DNA from: Algorimicrobium echini | GTDB taxonomy: Bacteria > Bacteroidota > Bacteroidia > Flavobacteriales > Flavobacteriaceae | Assembly (NCBI RefSeq): GCF_900115185.1 | Contig: NZ_FOVN01000001.1 | Location: 248,001 to 312,000, forward strand | DNA: 64,000 bases | Direction: 5' to 3' | Shown here: piece after piece, positions 13,322 through 23,066 of the stretch | How positions within the stretch are numbered: position 1 is the first letter of the stretch | Layout of the letters: each line of letters opens with the position of its first letter | Translations under genes and position numbers: made by a program | The notes under the pieces: generated by a model | Database searches by the model: none | What the model was told of the DNA's origin: nothing | What the model saw: only the letters and a program-made list of their open reading frames with translations

Positions 13322-15505
13322 ATGGTCATCTATATCCTAAAATTTAGCGCTTGCTTGGCTGTTTTTATGCTATTCTACAAATTGGTTTTGGAACGTGAAA
13401 ACATTCATCACTTTAAACGCTTCTATTTATTAGCAGCACTTGTAATTTCGGCAGCAATACCATTTATTACCTTCACCACCTTTGTTGAACCCACACCAAT
13501 AGAAAACACAATTGTTTTTAGCAATTTTGGAACTATTAATAAAACTACAGAAATAGCACCTACATTTTCTGACTATTTACCAAGCATTTTATGGGCTATT
13601 TACTGTTTAGGTCTTCTTGTTTTTTCTGGTCGTTTTACTTCTAACTTATACCAACTTGTAAAACGCATTAAACAAAATCCAAAATTTAAAAAGGGTCGTT
13701 TTGTACATGTTTTATTGTCGGATTTAATTTATCCTCACACCTTTTTACAATACATATTTTTAAATAAATCAAAATATGAAGCGCATAAAATCCCACACGA
13801 AGTTCTGCTTCACGAGGAAACACATGCCAAGCAAAAACACGCTTTAGATATTTTATTTATAGAGCTTATGCAAATTATATTTTGGTTTAATCCGCTTCTT
13901 TATTTTATTAAAAAAGACATCAAACTCAACCACGAATTTTTAGCAGATCAGGCTGTTCTTAAAACGGGAACGGACACCAAAACCTATCAGCATATCTTAT
14001 TGGCGTTTTCAGCTTCCAAGACCATGGAAGACGCACAGACTCATCATCTGGCGAATGCCATTAATTATTCATTAATCAAAAAACGATTTACAGTTATGAA
14101 ATCACACACATCAAACACCGTTAAATGGGTAAAAGGACTCATCATCCTTCCTGTATTGGCTGTATTAATTTACAGTTTTAGTAGTAGAAAAGAAGTATTT
14201 ATACCAATAGAGCCAGATGTTATTTTGAGTGAAACACCAAAAGAACTTTTATCAGATGAGTTAAAACAAGTTAACGCGTACACAATAGAACATGGCGAGA
14301 ATCCTGAAAATAATTTAATTGAGAACCGTCAAAACGGAGCTTCGAAAGAGCAAATTGCAGAATATAATAAATTGGCGAAATATTATAATTCGCAAGACCT
14401 AAAAAATAAAGTCATAAAGTTAACTGACATGAAGCGGTTAAACCATTTATATAATTTAATGACTCAAGAGCAGAAGAAAAATGCAGAACCTTTACCAACT
14501 TTCCCACCACCGCCTCCACCTCCAACTCAAAGCATGACAAAAAGTGAAGAACAGGACTATAAAAACCAAATAAATAAGTCTAAAAAAGGTGAAAGCTACA
14601 CATACCAATATCAAAACAACGATGGTAAAATTGTAAAGGTCATTGTTGATGAAAACGATTTATCTATTCCACCGCCACCACCACCCGTTCCAGCAGATGC
14701 ATCACCTGAACAAAAAGCGAAATATAAAAAGATTAGCAACGAATATTATAAAAAGTATAAAGTAAAAAACGGAAAAGTTAGCGAACGTTTACAGCCACCA
14801 CCTCCTCCGGCACCACCTGCACCACCAAAAACCATGGCTGTTGGTAAAAAAATAGATCAAGCATATTATGATTCTTTAGGAACAGTAACGAATAATAAAA
14901 CCAACAAAGAAAAAAACCCATGGGGAATTACAACCGTTGCAACAAATGAACAATCTGATTCTACAACACCTGAAAATCCACCTGTTCCAACCGAGCACAT
15001 GAAACAGCTCAATAACGAAGGAGCCTCTTTTTCGTATAACGGAAAAAACATTACTGGTGTAGAAGCTATCATACTAACACAAATAAATTCAAACTTACAT
15101 ATTTATGTTTCTAAAAGTACTGATACGCAAAAAGCTATAGTAAAAATCAATGATAGATTAGAAGGAACTGCAACATCTGAAGAAATTCAACGTAGTATAA
15201 AGAATAAAGAAATATCTGCAGCATATGCTAAAGAACATCCTGAAAAAGTAACACAAAAAAAATCAGAATCAGGGGAAACTATACAAATCGTGGAAGTACC
15301 AGCAGATTTATTGGATTCAGAAACACCAGAATCCGCTTACGACTTTGTAAAAAGTTTAAAAGATGATGATATTCAATATTTTTATAATGATAAACAGGTT
15401 TCATATAATGACATTTTAGAAATCACCAAAAAGGAACCACATATAAACGTTTCCACAAAGATTACAGATGGCAAAGGAACTGTTCATTTTACCTCTGTAA
15501 AATAA
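13322..15505 (+). CDS. M56 (BlaR1-type) membrane metallopeptidase with long proline-rich C-terminal region
   Basis: This 727-aa protein has an M56 core in its first ~300 residues, with several membrane helices. The zinc site is HEETH (164-168), then a downstream NHEFLADQ segment giving the third ligand. A further membrane helix lies near residue 280. The rest, over 400 residues, is predicted extracytoplasmic. It contains three proline tracts (near residues 395, 450 and 490) between charged linkers, a layout not found in classical BlaR1 with its penicillin-binding domain. It is cotranscribed with blaI and followed by a terminator. The signal sensed is unknown. Confidence 0.85.
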   Translation: MVIYILKFSACLAVFMLFYKLVLERENIHHFKRFYLLAALVISAAIPFITFTTFVEPTPIENTIVFSNFGTINKTTEIAPTFSDYLPSILWAIYCLGLLVFSGRFTSNLYQLVKRIKQNPKFKKGRFVHVLLSDLIYPHTFLQYIFLNKSKYEAHKIPHEVLLHEETHAKQKHALDILFIELMQIIFWFNPLLYFIKKDIKLNHEFLADQAVLKTGTDTKTYQHILLAFSASKTMEDAQTHHLANAINYSLIKKRFTVMKSHTSNTVKWVKGLIILPVLAVLIYSFSSRKEVFIPIEPDVILSETPKELLSDELKQVNAYTIEHGENPENNLIENRQNGASKEQIAEYNKLAKYYNSQDLKNKVIKLTDMKRLNHLYNLMTQEQKKNAEPLPTFPPPPPPPTQSMTKSEEQDYKNQINKSKKGESYTYQYQNNDGKIVKVIVDENDLSIPPPPPPVPADASPEQKAKYKKISNEYYKKYKVKNGKVSERLQPPPPPAPPAPPKTMAVGKKIDQAYYDSLGTVTNNKTNKEKNPWGITTVATNEQSDSTTPENPPVPTEHMKQLNNEGASFSYNGKNITGVEAIILTQINSNLHIYVSKSTDTQKAIVKINDRLEGTATSEEIQRSIKNKEISAAYAKEHPEKVTQKKSESGETIQIVEVPADLLDSETPESAYDFVKSLKDDDIQYFYNDKQVSYNDILEITKKEPHINVSTKITDGKGTVHFTSVK

Positions 15506-15580
15506 AACTCGAAATAAATATTATAGTAAAAAATTAAAGTTCCTTGCTAATCTCAAGGGTTAGAGTTTCAAGCATAATTC

Positions 15581-15617
15581 AAATCTCATAGGTTTTAAAA
15601 ACCTGTGAGATTTTTTT
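15581..15617 (+). terminator. Terminator after the first M56 gene
   Basis: AAATCTCA-TAGGTTTT and AAAACCTG-TGAGATTT form a long hairpin followed by T residues. Confidence 0.8.
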
Positions 15618-15698
15618 TATTTAAAAAATAAACCAAATCAAACTGTAACAAAAACCACTATTCAACGTTCTAATAGTCAATCAATCAAAACATCAATC

Positions 15699-16799
15699 AT
15701 GTTAAAACAATTTTTTATCCTGTGTTCTGGATCTGACCAAGACATTTTAGAAACCTGTTCCAATAGCGAACAAAATAAATATGCTGGTATTGGCGCAACG
15801 GTATTCTTTACCGCTGTTATGGCATTTATTGCTGCTAGTTATGCGCTTTATACTGTATTTGACAACTATTTTATAGCCATGGCTTTTGGTATTATTTGGG
15901 GTTTGCTCATTTTTAATTTAGACCGTTTTATTGTGTCGACTATTAAGAAACAGGATAGTAAAATAAACGAATTTCTTCAAGCTACACCACGACTTGTTTT
16001 AGCTGTTATCATTGCTATTGTTATTTCAAAACCATTGGAACTTAAAATTTTTGAAAAAGAAATTGACCAAGTACTTTTAACTGAGAAGAACCAAATGACA
16101 CTTGAAAATCAAGAGGAAATTGCCAAACAATTCTCACCAAACATCAGGAATTTAGAAACAGATATTTCAGCTCTTAAAAACCAAATTATGGTAAAAGAAA
16201 CCGAGGTTAATGGTTTATACGACACGTATATTCAAGAAGCTGAAGGAACGGCTGGCACCAAATTATTAGGAAAAGGACCAGTTTATCAAGAAAAACGCGA
16301 TAAACATGATGCCGCTTTAGCGGAACTTCAGGCATTGAAAGAACGTAATAATGCTAAAATAGCAAACATTGAAAATCAAATTGTTAATTTAAAAAATAAT
16401 CAGCAGTCGCAAATTCAAAACACACAACCCATTATTGATGGTTTTGATGGTTTAATGGCTCGCGTAAATGCTTTGGGTAAACTATCTTGGTTACCGTCGG
16501 TTTTTATCTTTCTGCTATTTTTAGCAATAGAAACATCGCCCATTATTGCTAAATTATTAGCACCAAAAGGACCTTACGATTATAAATTAGAAGACGCTGA
16601 AAGCACGGTTAATGTTTGGGCAACTCAAAAAATAAATGAACGCAATGCCATATTGAAAACCGATATGATTATAAACAATAACATTTATAAAGATATTTCA
16701 GAAGAAGACGAGCTTTACAACTATAAACGTAAAAAAGCACGTGAACTCATGCAATTACAAGCTGATGCATTTTTTCAACATCAAAAAAAGTCTCTTTAA
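15699..16799 (+). CDS. DUF4407 domain-containing membrane protein
   Basis: This 366-aa protein has two N-terminal hydrophobic segments (about 30-75), then a third near 110-125. A long charged coiled-coil stretch follows (about 140-255), then a hydrophobic segment near 265-285 with the sequence FLLFLAIETSPIIAKLLAP. This order is that of DUF4407 proteins, widespread in Bacteroidota and of unknown function. It begins 190 nt after the terminator of the M56 gene, so it has its own promoter. No enzymatic motif is seen. Confidence 0.8.
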   Translation: MLKQFFILCSGSDQDILETCSNSEQNKYAGIGATVFFTAVMAFIAASYALYTVFDNYFIAMAFGIIWGLLIFNLDRFIVSTIKKQDSKINEFLQATPRLVLAVIIAIVISKPLELKIFEKEIDQVLLTEKNQMTLENQEEIAKQFSPNIRNLETDISALKNQIMVKETEVNGLYDTYIQEAEGTAGTKLLGKGPVYQEKRDKHDAALAELQALKERNNAKIANIENQIVNLKNNQQSQIQNTQPIIDGFDGLMARVNALGKLSWLPSVFIFLLFLAIETSPIIAKLLAPKGPYDYKLEDAESTVNVWATQKINERNAILKTDMIINNNIYKDISEEDELYNYKRKKARELMQLQADAFFQHQKKSL

Positions 16800-16838
16800 A
16801 TTTTTGTTTGTACTTTTAAAGGATAAACACGAAACTTC

Positions 16839-17282
16839 ATGAAGTCTATTTATTTAATTTTAAGCCTGTTATTTTCAGTTGGCATCTTTGCGCAAACTAA
16901 TACATCAGAAACATACCTTGCGGATACTAATGCTATTCGTCAAGTTTTAAAAACACAACAAGATGCTTGGAATGCTTTTGATTTGGAAGGTTTTATGCAA
17001 GGTTACTGGAAAAGTGATTCCTTGAAATTTTACGGAAGCAGTGGCGTTACAAAAGGTTGGCAAAAAACATTAGATAATTATAAAAAAGGGTATCCTAGTA
17101 AAGAGCATACTGGCGAATTGAAATTCACACTAAAATCCATTTCACCAATTGAAAATCAATCGTATTATGTTATGGGTCAGTACTATTTAAAACGCTCAGT
17201 TGGTGATGCACGAGGTGAATTCCTAATTATACTTAAGAAAATAGATGGCGAATGGAAAATAATTGCTGATATGTCCAGCTAA
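16839..17282 (+). CDS. Secreted SnoaL/DUF4440-like (NTF2 fold) protein
   Basis: This 147-aa protein has a signal peptide (hydrophobic stretch LILSLLFSVGIFAQ, cleavage after the AQ) and then a single NTF2-like domain. The opening RQVLKTQQDAWNAFDLEGFM is the typical first helix of DUF4440/SnoaL proteins. A YYLKRSVGDARGEFLIILKK strand pair and DGEWKIIAD end the domain. Family members are small cone-shaped pockets with diverse or no catalytic activity. It is probably periplasmic, with no specific function assignable. Confidence 0.75.
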   Translation: MKSIYLILSLLFSVGIFAQTNTSETYLADTNAIRQVLKTQQDAWNAFDLEGFMQGYWKSDSLKFYGSSGVTKGWQKTLDNYKKGYPSKEHTGELKFTLKSISPIENQSYYVMGQYYLKRSVGDARGEFLIILKKIDGEWKIIADMSS

Positions 17283-17561
17283 TTAAGCAGCATCATTGGT
17301 TTTAAAATGATCGTACAAATCTTTACAACCAAAACCCACAATGGATAATTGTTTCTTTTTTAATAAAGATTCGTTATGTAGTTTTGCTAAAGCCATAACA
17401 CCAAACTTATCAATACTATCTAATTCTTCAATACTAATAGTTACAGATTGTAATTTTTCGAAAACGTTTTCAAACTGATTTTGAAACTCGGTAACAGACT
17501 TTTTATCAAGCGTACCTTTTACATTAAAAAAGTTGTTGTAATGTGAAATTATTAAGCTCAT
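17283..17561 (-). CDS. STAS-domain protein
   Basis: This 92-aa protein consists of one STAS-like domain, with a TLDKKSVTEFQNQFENVF opening and SVTISIEELDSIDKFGVMAL as the central strand and helix. In anti-sigma antagonists a serine is phosphorylated at the position after the central strand (D-S/T-x-G). Here it reads DSIDKFG, so phosphorylation is uncertain. It is convergent with the SnoaL-like gene, and the stop codons abut. It may take part in a partner-switching pathway, but no kinase or phosphatase partner lies next to it. Confidence 0.65.
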   Translation of the reverse strand: MSLIISHYNNFFNVKGTLDKKSVTEFQNQFENVFEKLQSVTISIEELDSIDKFGVMALAKLHNESLLKKKQLSIVGFGCKDLYDHFKTNDAA

Positions 17562-17743
17562 AACATATGATTTTTAAATATTAAACAATAAATAATGTGC
17601 TACTAATCATATGAGGGATACCGTAAATATAATATCTTAAAACAATTACGCCTTTAGTTTTCGATATATGGTAAAACTTTTGGTTTACCGTTATCTAATT
17701 GCAAAAAAAATCGACAAACGACTGCTTTTTAGAGCGTTACAAT

Positions 17744-18991
17744 TTAAAATGTTCTATCAGGATGACAGTTTTGGATGGCTATTGATAGGTGTTTCTCTGA
17801 AATTATTTCTGAAACCAACTTACCTGTAGCAGGTGCCATACTCCAACCCATCATGGCATGACCTGTTGCTATAGTTAAATTTGAACATTTAGTAGATTTA
17901 CCAATGTAAGGTAATCCGTCAGGTGAAATAGGTCGAAGTCCTGAAGCTGCTTCATTTTTTTCAGAGTCATTGAGCTTAATTTCAGGATAATATTTAGACA
18001 CGGCTTTTGAGATAGCCTCTACTCTAACGGTATTTATTGCATTATTTATACCTGCAATTTCCATAGTACCAGCAAAACGCGTGTAACCATTCATTGGCGT
18101 AACCGCGACTTTGGCTTCTGCTAAAATTGCTGGAATAGAAATTCCTGTTGATTGATGCGTATTTATTCGGTAGCCTTTTCCTGCTTGAAGCAATAAATTA
18201 AGACCTATTTTTTTAGTTAAAAAAGCACTCCACGAACCAGCAGCCAATACAAACTCATCAGCTTCTAAAGTTTGTTTATTTGTTTTTAAAGAAACGATTT
18301 TCTGATTAACCAACACTAAATCTTCTACTTTTTCATTTGTTAAAAACTGAACACCTTCATTTTTTAAGTAGGTTTTCATTTCCATCATAAACTCTTGTGG
18401 TGTGGAATGCGAATCGCATTTATAATGAATAGCACCTACTGCAGAAATAGAGATTTTGGGTTCCAAAATTTTTAATTCGTCCAGCGATATTTCAGAAACA
18501 TCCAAACCTTCACCTTTGGCTATTCTTGCTGTATGCAGTTCTTCTTCCAACATTTTATCTGTCTGACAAAGCATTAACAAACCGTTCTTTTCTAAATGAA
18601 AAGTAAAGTTTTCGTCTTGTTTAATAGCATCATATAAGGTTTGAGAAAGTAAATTTAATTCTTTAATTAAAGGAATGGCTTTTTTAACATTTGTAGCAGT
18701 GCACGATTTATTAAATGCATAAGTCCATTTTAGAAAATCTACATCTAAACGCGGTTTTATATATAAAGGACTAGCAGGATTTAGCATCCACTTAAACCCT
18801 TTTTTCATAACGCCTGGAGCTGATAAAGGGATTATATGACTTGGTGTTAGAAAACCTGCATTAACATACGAAGCACCTGAATCCATGTTGGATTGATCGA
18901 TAATACTAATGGAGTGTCCTTCTTTTTTCAAGTAATATGCTGAACACAAACCGATGATTCCACCTCCAATAATGATAATTTTTTTACTCAT
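17744..18991 (-). CDS. FAD-dependent D-hydroxyproline dehydrogenase (DadA-like)
   Basis: This 415-aa flavoprotein of the D-amino-acid dehydrogenase (DAO) family has an N-terminal FAD-binding motif IIGGGIIGLCSAYYL. Its late GLRPISPDGLPYIG and ATGHAMMGWSMAPATGK motifs are typical of the family. It most likely oxidises cis-4-hydroxy-D-proline to 1-pyrroline-4-hydroxy-2-carboxylate, passing electrons to the respiratory chain. The assignment comes from its place beside hydroxyproline epimerase, semialdehyde dehydrogenase and deaminase genes. By sequence alone it could be a general D-amino-acid dehydrogenase. It is the last gene of the cluster. Confidence 0.8.
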   Translation of the reverse strand: MSKKIIIIGGGIIGLCSAYYLKKEGHSISIIDQSNMDSGASYVNAGFLTPSHIIPLSAPGVMKKGFKWMLNPASPLYIKPRLDVDFLKWTYAFNKSCTATNVKKAIPLIKELNLLSQTLYDAIKQDENFTFHLEKNGLLMLCQTDKMLEEELHTARIAKGEGLDVSEISLDELKILEPKISISAVGAIHYKCDSHSTPQEFMMEMKTYLKNEGVQFLTNEKVEDLVLVNQKIVSLKTNKQTLEADEFVLAAGSWSAFLTKKIGLNLLLQAGKGYRINTHQSTGISIPAILAEAKVAVTPMNGYTRFAGTMEIAGINNAINTVRVEAISKAVSKYYPEIKLNDSEKNEAASGLRPISPDGLPYIGKSTKCSNLTIATGHAMMGWSMAPATGKLVSEIISEKHLSIAIQNCHPDRTF

Positions 18992-19050
18992 TTGAATTCA
19001 ATTTTGTTACATCGAGCATAGTCGAGATGTTTCATCCTAATTTAATCTTA

Positions 19051-20058
19051 TTATATAACTTGAAAACCAAATGCATAGGGATCTTCATCATCTATTGTAA
19101 TGGTGTTGTGCCCATAAATTTTTGCCCAACCGGTAATGCTTGGAATGATAGCTAATTTGCCTCCTATAGTGGTTTCTTGTTCAATACGACCAATAAATTT
19201 ACTCCCAATAAAACTTTCATGGATAAAATCGGTTTCAACGTCCAACTTCCCTTTGGCATGCAATTGCGCTAAACGTGCAGATGTTCCGGTACCACAAGGA
19301 CTTCTATCGATTGCCTTATCTCCATAAAAAACAGCATTTCGTCCAGATGAAGAGGGATCAATAGATGTTCCTGTCCATAACAAATGTGTTACATCGCGAA
19401 TGGTTTCATCCTCTGGATGTATAAAATAATTAGGATATTTCTCATTAATGCGCTGTCTAACAATTTGAGAATATTGTATAAGTTTTGATGCCGAAAAATC
19501 TTGAACCCCAAAAAAATTCGTTTGCGGATCAATAATGGCATAATAATTCCCACCATAAGCCACATCAAAAGATATAGAACCTAATTCTGGACAATCTATC
19601 AGTAAATTTTCGGCAGCTAAAAAACTCTTCACATTAATCAACTTTACCCAATCTACTTTACCGTTTGTTTGTTGATATTCTATTTCTACCAAACCTGCTG
19701 GTGCTTCCATACGTATTTTACCTGGCACTTTAGGAGTTACCAAACCTTTTTCTATAGCTATGGTTATGGTGCCAATAGTTCCGTGTCCACACATAGGCAA
19801 GCAACCAGAGGTTTCAATGAACAAGATTGAAAAATCGTTTTCTACGTGATGCGGTGGGAACAAAATTGAGCCACTCATCATATCATGACCACGAGGCTCA
19901 AACATGAGACCCTTACGAATCCAGTCAAATTCCTTGATAAAATGCTGACGTTTTTCACTCATGGTATCCCCTAACAATTCAGGACCACCTTCCACAATAA
20001 CACGAACGGGATTTCCGCAGGTGTGAGCGTCTATACAAGCAAAAGTACCTTTAATCAT
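19051..20058 (-). CDS. 4-hydroxyproline 2-epimerase
   Basis: This 335-aa member of the proline racemase family interconverts trans-4-hydroxy-L-proline and cis-4-hydroxy-D-proline. Both catalytic cysteines are present, in MCGHGTIG and DRSPCGTGTSA. The second being Cys rather than Thr separates epimerases/racemases from 3-hydroxyproline dehydratases. The N-terminal DAHTCGNPVRVI segment and length are normal for the family. The gene begins directly after the semialdehyde dehydrogenase (0-1 nt) and precedes the dehydrogenase by about 60 nt. Confidence 0.9.
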   Translation of the reverse strand: MIKGTFACIDAHTCGNPVRVIVEGGPELLGDTMSEKRQHFIKEFDWIRKGLMFEPRGHDMMSGSILFPPHHVENDFSILFIETSGCLPMCGHGTIGTITIAIEKGLVTPKVPGKIRMEAPAGLVEIEYQQTNGKVDWVKLINVKSFLAAENLLIDCPELGSISFDVAYGGNYYAIIDPQTNFFGVQDFSASKLIQYSQIVRQRINEKYPNYFIHPEDETIRDVTHLLWTGTSIDPSSSGRNAVFYGDKAIDRSPCGTGTSARLAQLHAKGKLDVETDFIHESFIGSKFIGRIEQETTIGGKLAIIPSITGWAKIYGHNTITIDDEDPYAFGFQVI

Positions 20059-21645
20059 TTATGTAATAACATCGTGCGTTTGTTTATTATTGACAAGTCT
20101 AGAAATCCCTAAAGGATTAGTATTCTTCAAAGCATCTGGCAATAAATTATTTGGCCAATCTTGGTAACTAAATGGGCGAACCCATCGTTTAATTGAATGG
20201 ATTCCGACAGCAGTAAAACGGCTGTCAGTAGATGCTGGATATGGTCCACCGTGGTTCATGGACGGACAAACCTCAACACCTGTTGGCACACCATTAAAAA
20301 TAAGGCGTCCAACACGATTTTGCATAGCCGAAACTACCTCTGGAAAGTTTTCAATTTCAGTATTACTAGCTAATATAGTTCCCGTAAGCTGTCCTTCTAA
20401 TTTTGAAATGATATGCTTTAATTGTTCCACGTCCTTACAAGCTACAACCATTGAGTAAGGCCCAAAGACTTCATGGTGTAAAGAAGGATTCTTTAAAAAC
20501 ACATCTCCCGAAACTGTTGTAACTGTTTGTTTGGCGTAATTATCTTTTAGTACTGAGCCATATTCTGCCACCACTTTTAAATTAGCTTGCGACGAGGCTT
20601 TTTTCCGATTTGTTTCATAAGCATCGTGAATGTTTGGATGCAGCATACAAGAGGGTTCTATTTTTAGTATTTCGTCTGAAAGCATATTAATAAATGCTGA
20701 GAGGGTTTCGCCAGTAATTCCTAAAAGCAAACCTGGATTGGTACAAAATTGTCCGGTTCCTAATGTAATTGAATTTGCATACGTTTTTGCCCAATCTGAT
20801 CCATTTTCTTTTAATGCTTCAGGTAAAATTACTACTGGATTAATACTACCCATTTCAGCAAAAACAGGAATCGGTTCCTCGCGCTTTGCCGCTAAATCAT
20901 ATAAAGCGCGACCACCTTTAATACTTCCTGTAAAGCCAACCGCTTTTACATCTGGATGTTTTACGAGTTCTGAACCAACTTCAATTCCACTACTATTTAA
21001 ATTTGAAAAAACACCTTCTGGCATACCTGTTTTTTGTGCCGCTTTTATTATTGCCGAAGCTACCAATTCACCAGTTCCAGCGTGCATGGGATGCGATTTC
21101 ACAATAACGGGACAACCTGAAGCTAGGGCTGAAGCTGTATCGCCTCCAGCAGTAGAATAGGCTAACGGAAAATTGCTAGCACCAAAAACAACAACAGGCC
21201 CTAATGGAATTAGTAATTTTCTGATATCTGATTTTGGCATCGGTTCCCGAATCGGTTGAGCCGTATCTATGCTCGCTTCAACCCAAGAGCCTTCCGCTAC
21301 CAAATTGGCAAACATACGCAACTGCCCAACAGTTCGTCCACGTTCGCCTTTGGCACGACCCTCAAGCAATCCTGTTTCTGAACAATAGGTTTTTATAAGC
21401 TCCATATCAAGTGCTAAAATTTCGTCTGCAATGGCATTTAAAAATGTGGCTTTTTTAGTACCTGACATAGTTTTATAACTCAAAAATGCATTACTCGCCA
21501 GTGCAACTGCTTGATTTATTTCACTTGAAGTTGCTTCCGTAAAAACAACCTCATTAGCATTATTTAATTGTGAATTAAATGTTTTGTACGTTGTGTTTCC
21601 ATTAGCTATTTGTTGAAATCCAATATAATTTTTTCCTGTAATCAT
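20059..21645 (-). CDS. 2-oxoglutarate semialdehyde dehydrogenase (NADP+-type aldehyde dehydrogenase)
   Basis: This 528-aa aldehyde dehydrogenase probably oxidises 2-oxoglutarate semialdehyde to 2-oxoglutarate, the last step of hydroxyproline breakdown. Motifs include GASNFPLAYSTAGGDTASAL (residues ~155-175), VGFTGSIKGGRAL, the general-base Glu in FAEMGSINP, and the catalytic Cys in GQFCTNPGL. The fusion of a long N-terminal arm and length above 500 aa match the 2,5-dioxovalerate dehydrogenase branch. It is followed tightly by the epimerase and preceded by a CsaA-like gene. Confidence 0.85.
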   Translation of the reverse strand: MITGKNYIGFQQIANGNTTYKTFNSQLNNANEVVFTEATSSEINQAVALASNAFLSYKTMSGTKKATFLNAIADEILALDMELIKTYCSETGLLEGRAKGERGRTVGQLRMFANLVAEGSWVEASIDTAQPIREPMPKSDIRKLLIPLGPVVVFGASNFPLAYSTAGGDTASALASGCPVIVKSHPMHAGTGELVASAIIKAAQKTGMPEGVFSNLNSSGIEVGSELVKHPDVKAVGFTGSIKGGRALYDLAAKREEPIPVFAEMGSINPVVILPEALKENGSDWAKTYANSITLGTGQFCTNPGLLLGITGETLSAFINMLSDEILKIEPSCMLHPNIHDAYETNRKKASSQANLKVVAEYGSVLKDNYAKQTVTTVSGDVFLKNPSLHHEVFGPYSMVVACKDVEQLKHIISKLEGQLTGTILASNTEIENFPEVVSAMQNRVGRLIFNGVPTGVEVCPSMNHGGPYPASTDSRFTAVGIHSIKRWVRPFSYQDWPNNLLPDALKNTNPLGISRLVNNKQTHDVIT

Positions 21646-21655
21646 CAGTTTTGTT

Positions 21656-21994
21656 TTATGCTATTTTTGTTCCGTTTGGCATGTTTCGTTCTGGTTGTAA
21701 TAATACCACATCTTTATTATCACCTAATCCTCCTAGAATTAAACATTCACTCATCATATTGGCAATTTGTTTCGGAGGAAAATTTACAACTGCAATAACC
21801 TGCTTGCCAACTACACCTTCAGCAGTGTATAGATTGGTGATTTGAGCAGATGTTTTTAATTTGCCTAAAGAGCCAAAATCAACTAACAATTTATAGGCAG
21901 GGTTTTTAACTTCTTTAAAAATTTCTGCGGAAATAATTGTTCCAACACGCATATCTACTTTGGTAAATTCATTCCATGTTAATGTGTTCTCCAT
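21656..21994 (-). CDS. CsaA-like tRNA-binding-domain protein
   Basis: This 112-aa stand-alone OB-fold protein of the tRNA-binding-domain family has VDMRVGTIISAEIFKEVKNP, LKTSAQITNLY and QVIAVVNFPPKQIANMMSE, matching CsaA. CsaA proteins bind tRNA-like RNA and have been proposed as chaperones. Its start overlaps the deaminase stop (TAATG) and 10 nt separate it from the semialdehyde dehydrogenase, so it is inside the hydroxyproline operon although it has no obvious catabolic role. Confidence 0.85.
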   Translation of the reverse strand: MENTLTWNEFTKVDMRVGTIISAEIFKEVKNPAYKLLVDFGSLGKLKTSAQITNLYTAEGVVGKQVIAVVNFPPKQIANMMSECLILGGLGDNKDVVLLQPERNMPNGTKIA

Positions 21995-22908
21995 TACAAA
22001 TTTTTATAGTTTGGTAATACCGGTCTGTTCTTTAAACTACTTTCTATTACCTGTTTTACATGATTACGTTCTAACCCTTCTAATGGCAACCTTGGTGGAC
22101 GTACATTTTCTGTACCAATTCCTGTGTAGACTTCAGCCAGTTTAATGTTTTGTACTAATTTAGGGTTTATATCCAATTCTAACAAGGGTAAAAACCAACG
22201 ATAAATTTCTATGGCTTCTTGAATTCTACCTGCTTTTTGCAATTCATAAATGGCAACCGTTTCTGCTGGAAAAGCACATACCAGACCAGCAATCCAACCA
22301 TCGGCACCCATAAGCAGACTTTCCAATGCAAGTGTGTCGACACCTGTCATAATTTTTAATCGGTTACCAAAGGCATTTTTAATTCGTGTAACATTTGTAA
22401 TATCACGTGTGGACTCTTTAACAGCTTCTATATTTGTACATTTTAATAATTCATCAAACATAGGCAACGTTACCTCCACTTTGTAATCTACTGGATTATT
22501 ATAAACCATTATAGGTAATGAGGTATTATTAGCAACGGCTTTAAAATATGCCACCGTTTCCTTATCGCCAGATTTATAGCGCATAGGTGGCAACATCATC
22601 AATCCCTTTGCACCATCCATTTCAGCTTTTTGAGCAGCTTCAATTGCTGCTTTAGTGGTTTGTTCTGCAATATTAATAAGCACTGGCACTTTTCCTTTTA
22701 CCAAGTTTACTGTGGTAGTTGTAAGTTTTCTTTTTTCTTCATCTAATAAGGTACTGGCTTCACCTAGAGTGCCACCTAAAACAATCCCATGAACGCCTGC
22801 TTCTAATTGTGCTTTAATATTAATTTCAAAGGCTTTTAAATCCAATTCATCCTCATTTGTGAATTTGGTTGTAACTGCTGGCATAACGCCTTTCCATTGC
22901 ATACTCAT
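21994..22908 (-). CDS. 1-pyrroline-4-hydroxy-2-carboxylate deaminase (DapA superfamily)
   Basis: This 304-aa (beta/alpha)8 protein of the dihydrodipicolinate synthase/N-acetylneuraminate lyase family has the tyrosine motif MVYNNPVDY and the Schiff-base lysine in IEAVKEST. In hydroxyproline clusters this member deaminates and dehydrates the cyclic imine to 2-oxoglutarate semialdehyde. Here that role follows from neighbours that supply its substrate and use its product. It is the first gene of the operon and diverges from an AraC regulator across about 160 bp. Confidence 0.85.
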   Translation of the reverse strand: MSMQWKGVMPAVTTKFTNEDELDLKAFEINIKAQLEAGVHGIVLGGTLGEASTLLDEEKRKLTTTTVNLVKGKVPVLINIAEQTTKAAIEAAQKAEMDGAKGLMMLPPMRYKSGDKETVAYFKAVANNTSLPIMVYNNPVDYKVEVTLPMFDELLKCTNIEAVKESTRDITNVTRIKNAFGNRLKIMTGVDTLALESLLMGADGWIAGLVCAFPAETVAIYELQKAGRIQEAIEIYRWFLPLLELDINPKLVQNIKLAEVYTGIGTENVRPPRLPLEGLERNHVKQVIESSLKNRPVLPNYKNL

Positions 22909-22976
22909 GTTTAAAACTTTTAGTCAGTTAAAATTAATGCAATAACCATTATCATTTTTATTCTAATTTATCCAAA

Positions 22977-23014
22977 ACAGATACAATATTATCCTAATTT
23001 GAATAATACAGATA
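22977..23014. promoter_or_regulatory. Direct repeats in the AraC/hydroxyproline intergenic region
   Basis: ACAGATA occurs at 22977-22983 and 23008-23014, 31 bp apart, about three helical turns. Direct repeats on one DNA face suit AraC-type dimers, so these may be the binding site of the divergent regulator. This is inference from spacing and position. Confidence 0.35.
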
Positions 23015-23066
23015 ATTTATGAATAGTATTTGTTTATTTTAGTATCTCTTAAAATAAAAATAGACC

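Noticed and set aside
12954-15505. Beta-lactam resistance module
   Set aside because: BlaI and M56 proteins are present but there is no beta-lactamase, no PBP2a and no penicillin-binding sensor domain.
20630-21160. 176-aa plus-strand open frame
   Set aside because: Antisense to the aldehyde dehydrogenase, which has all catalytic motifs.
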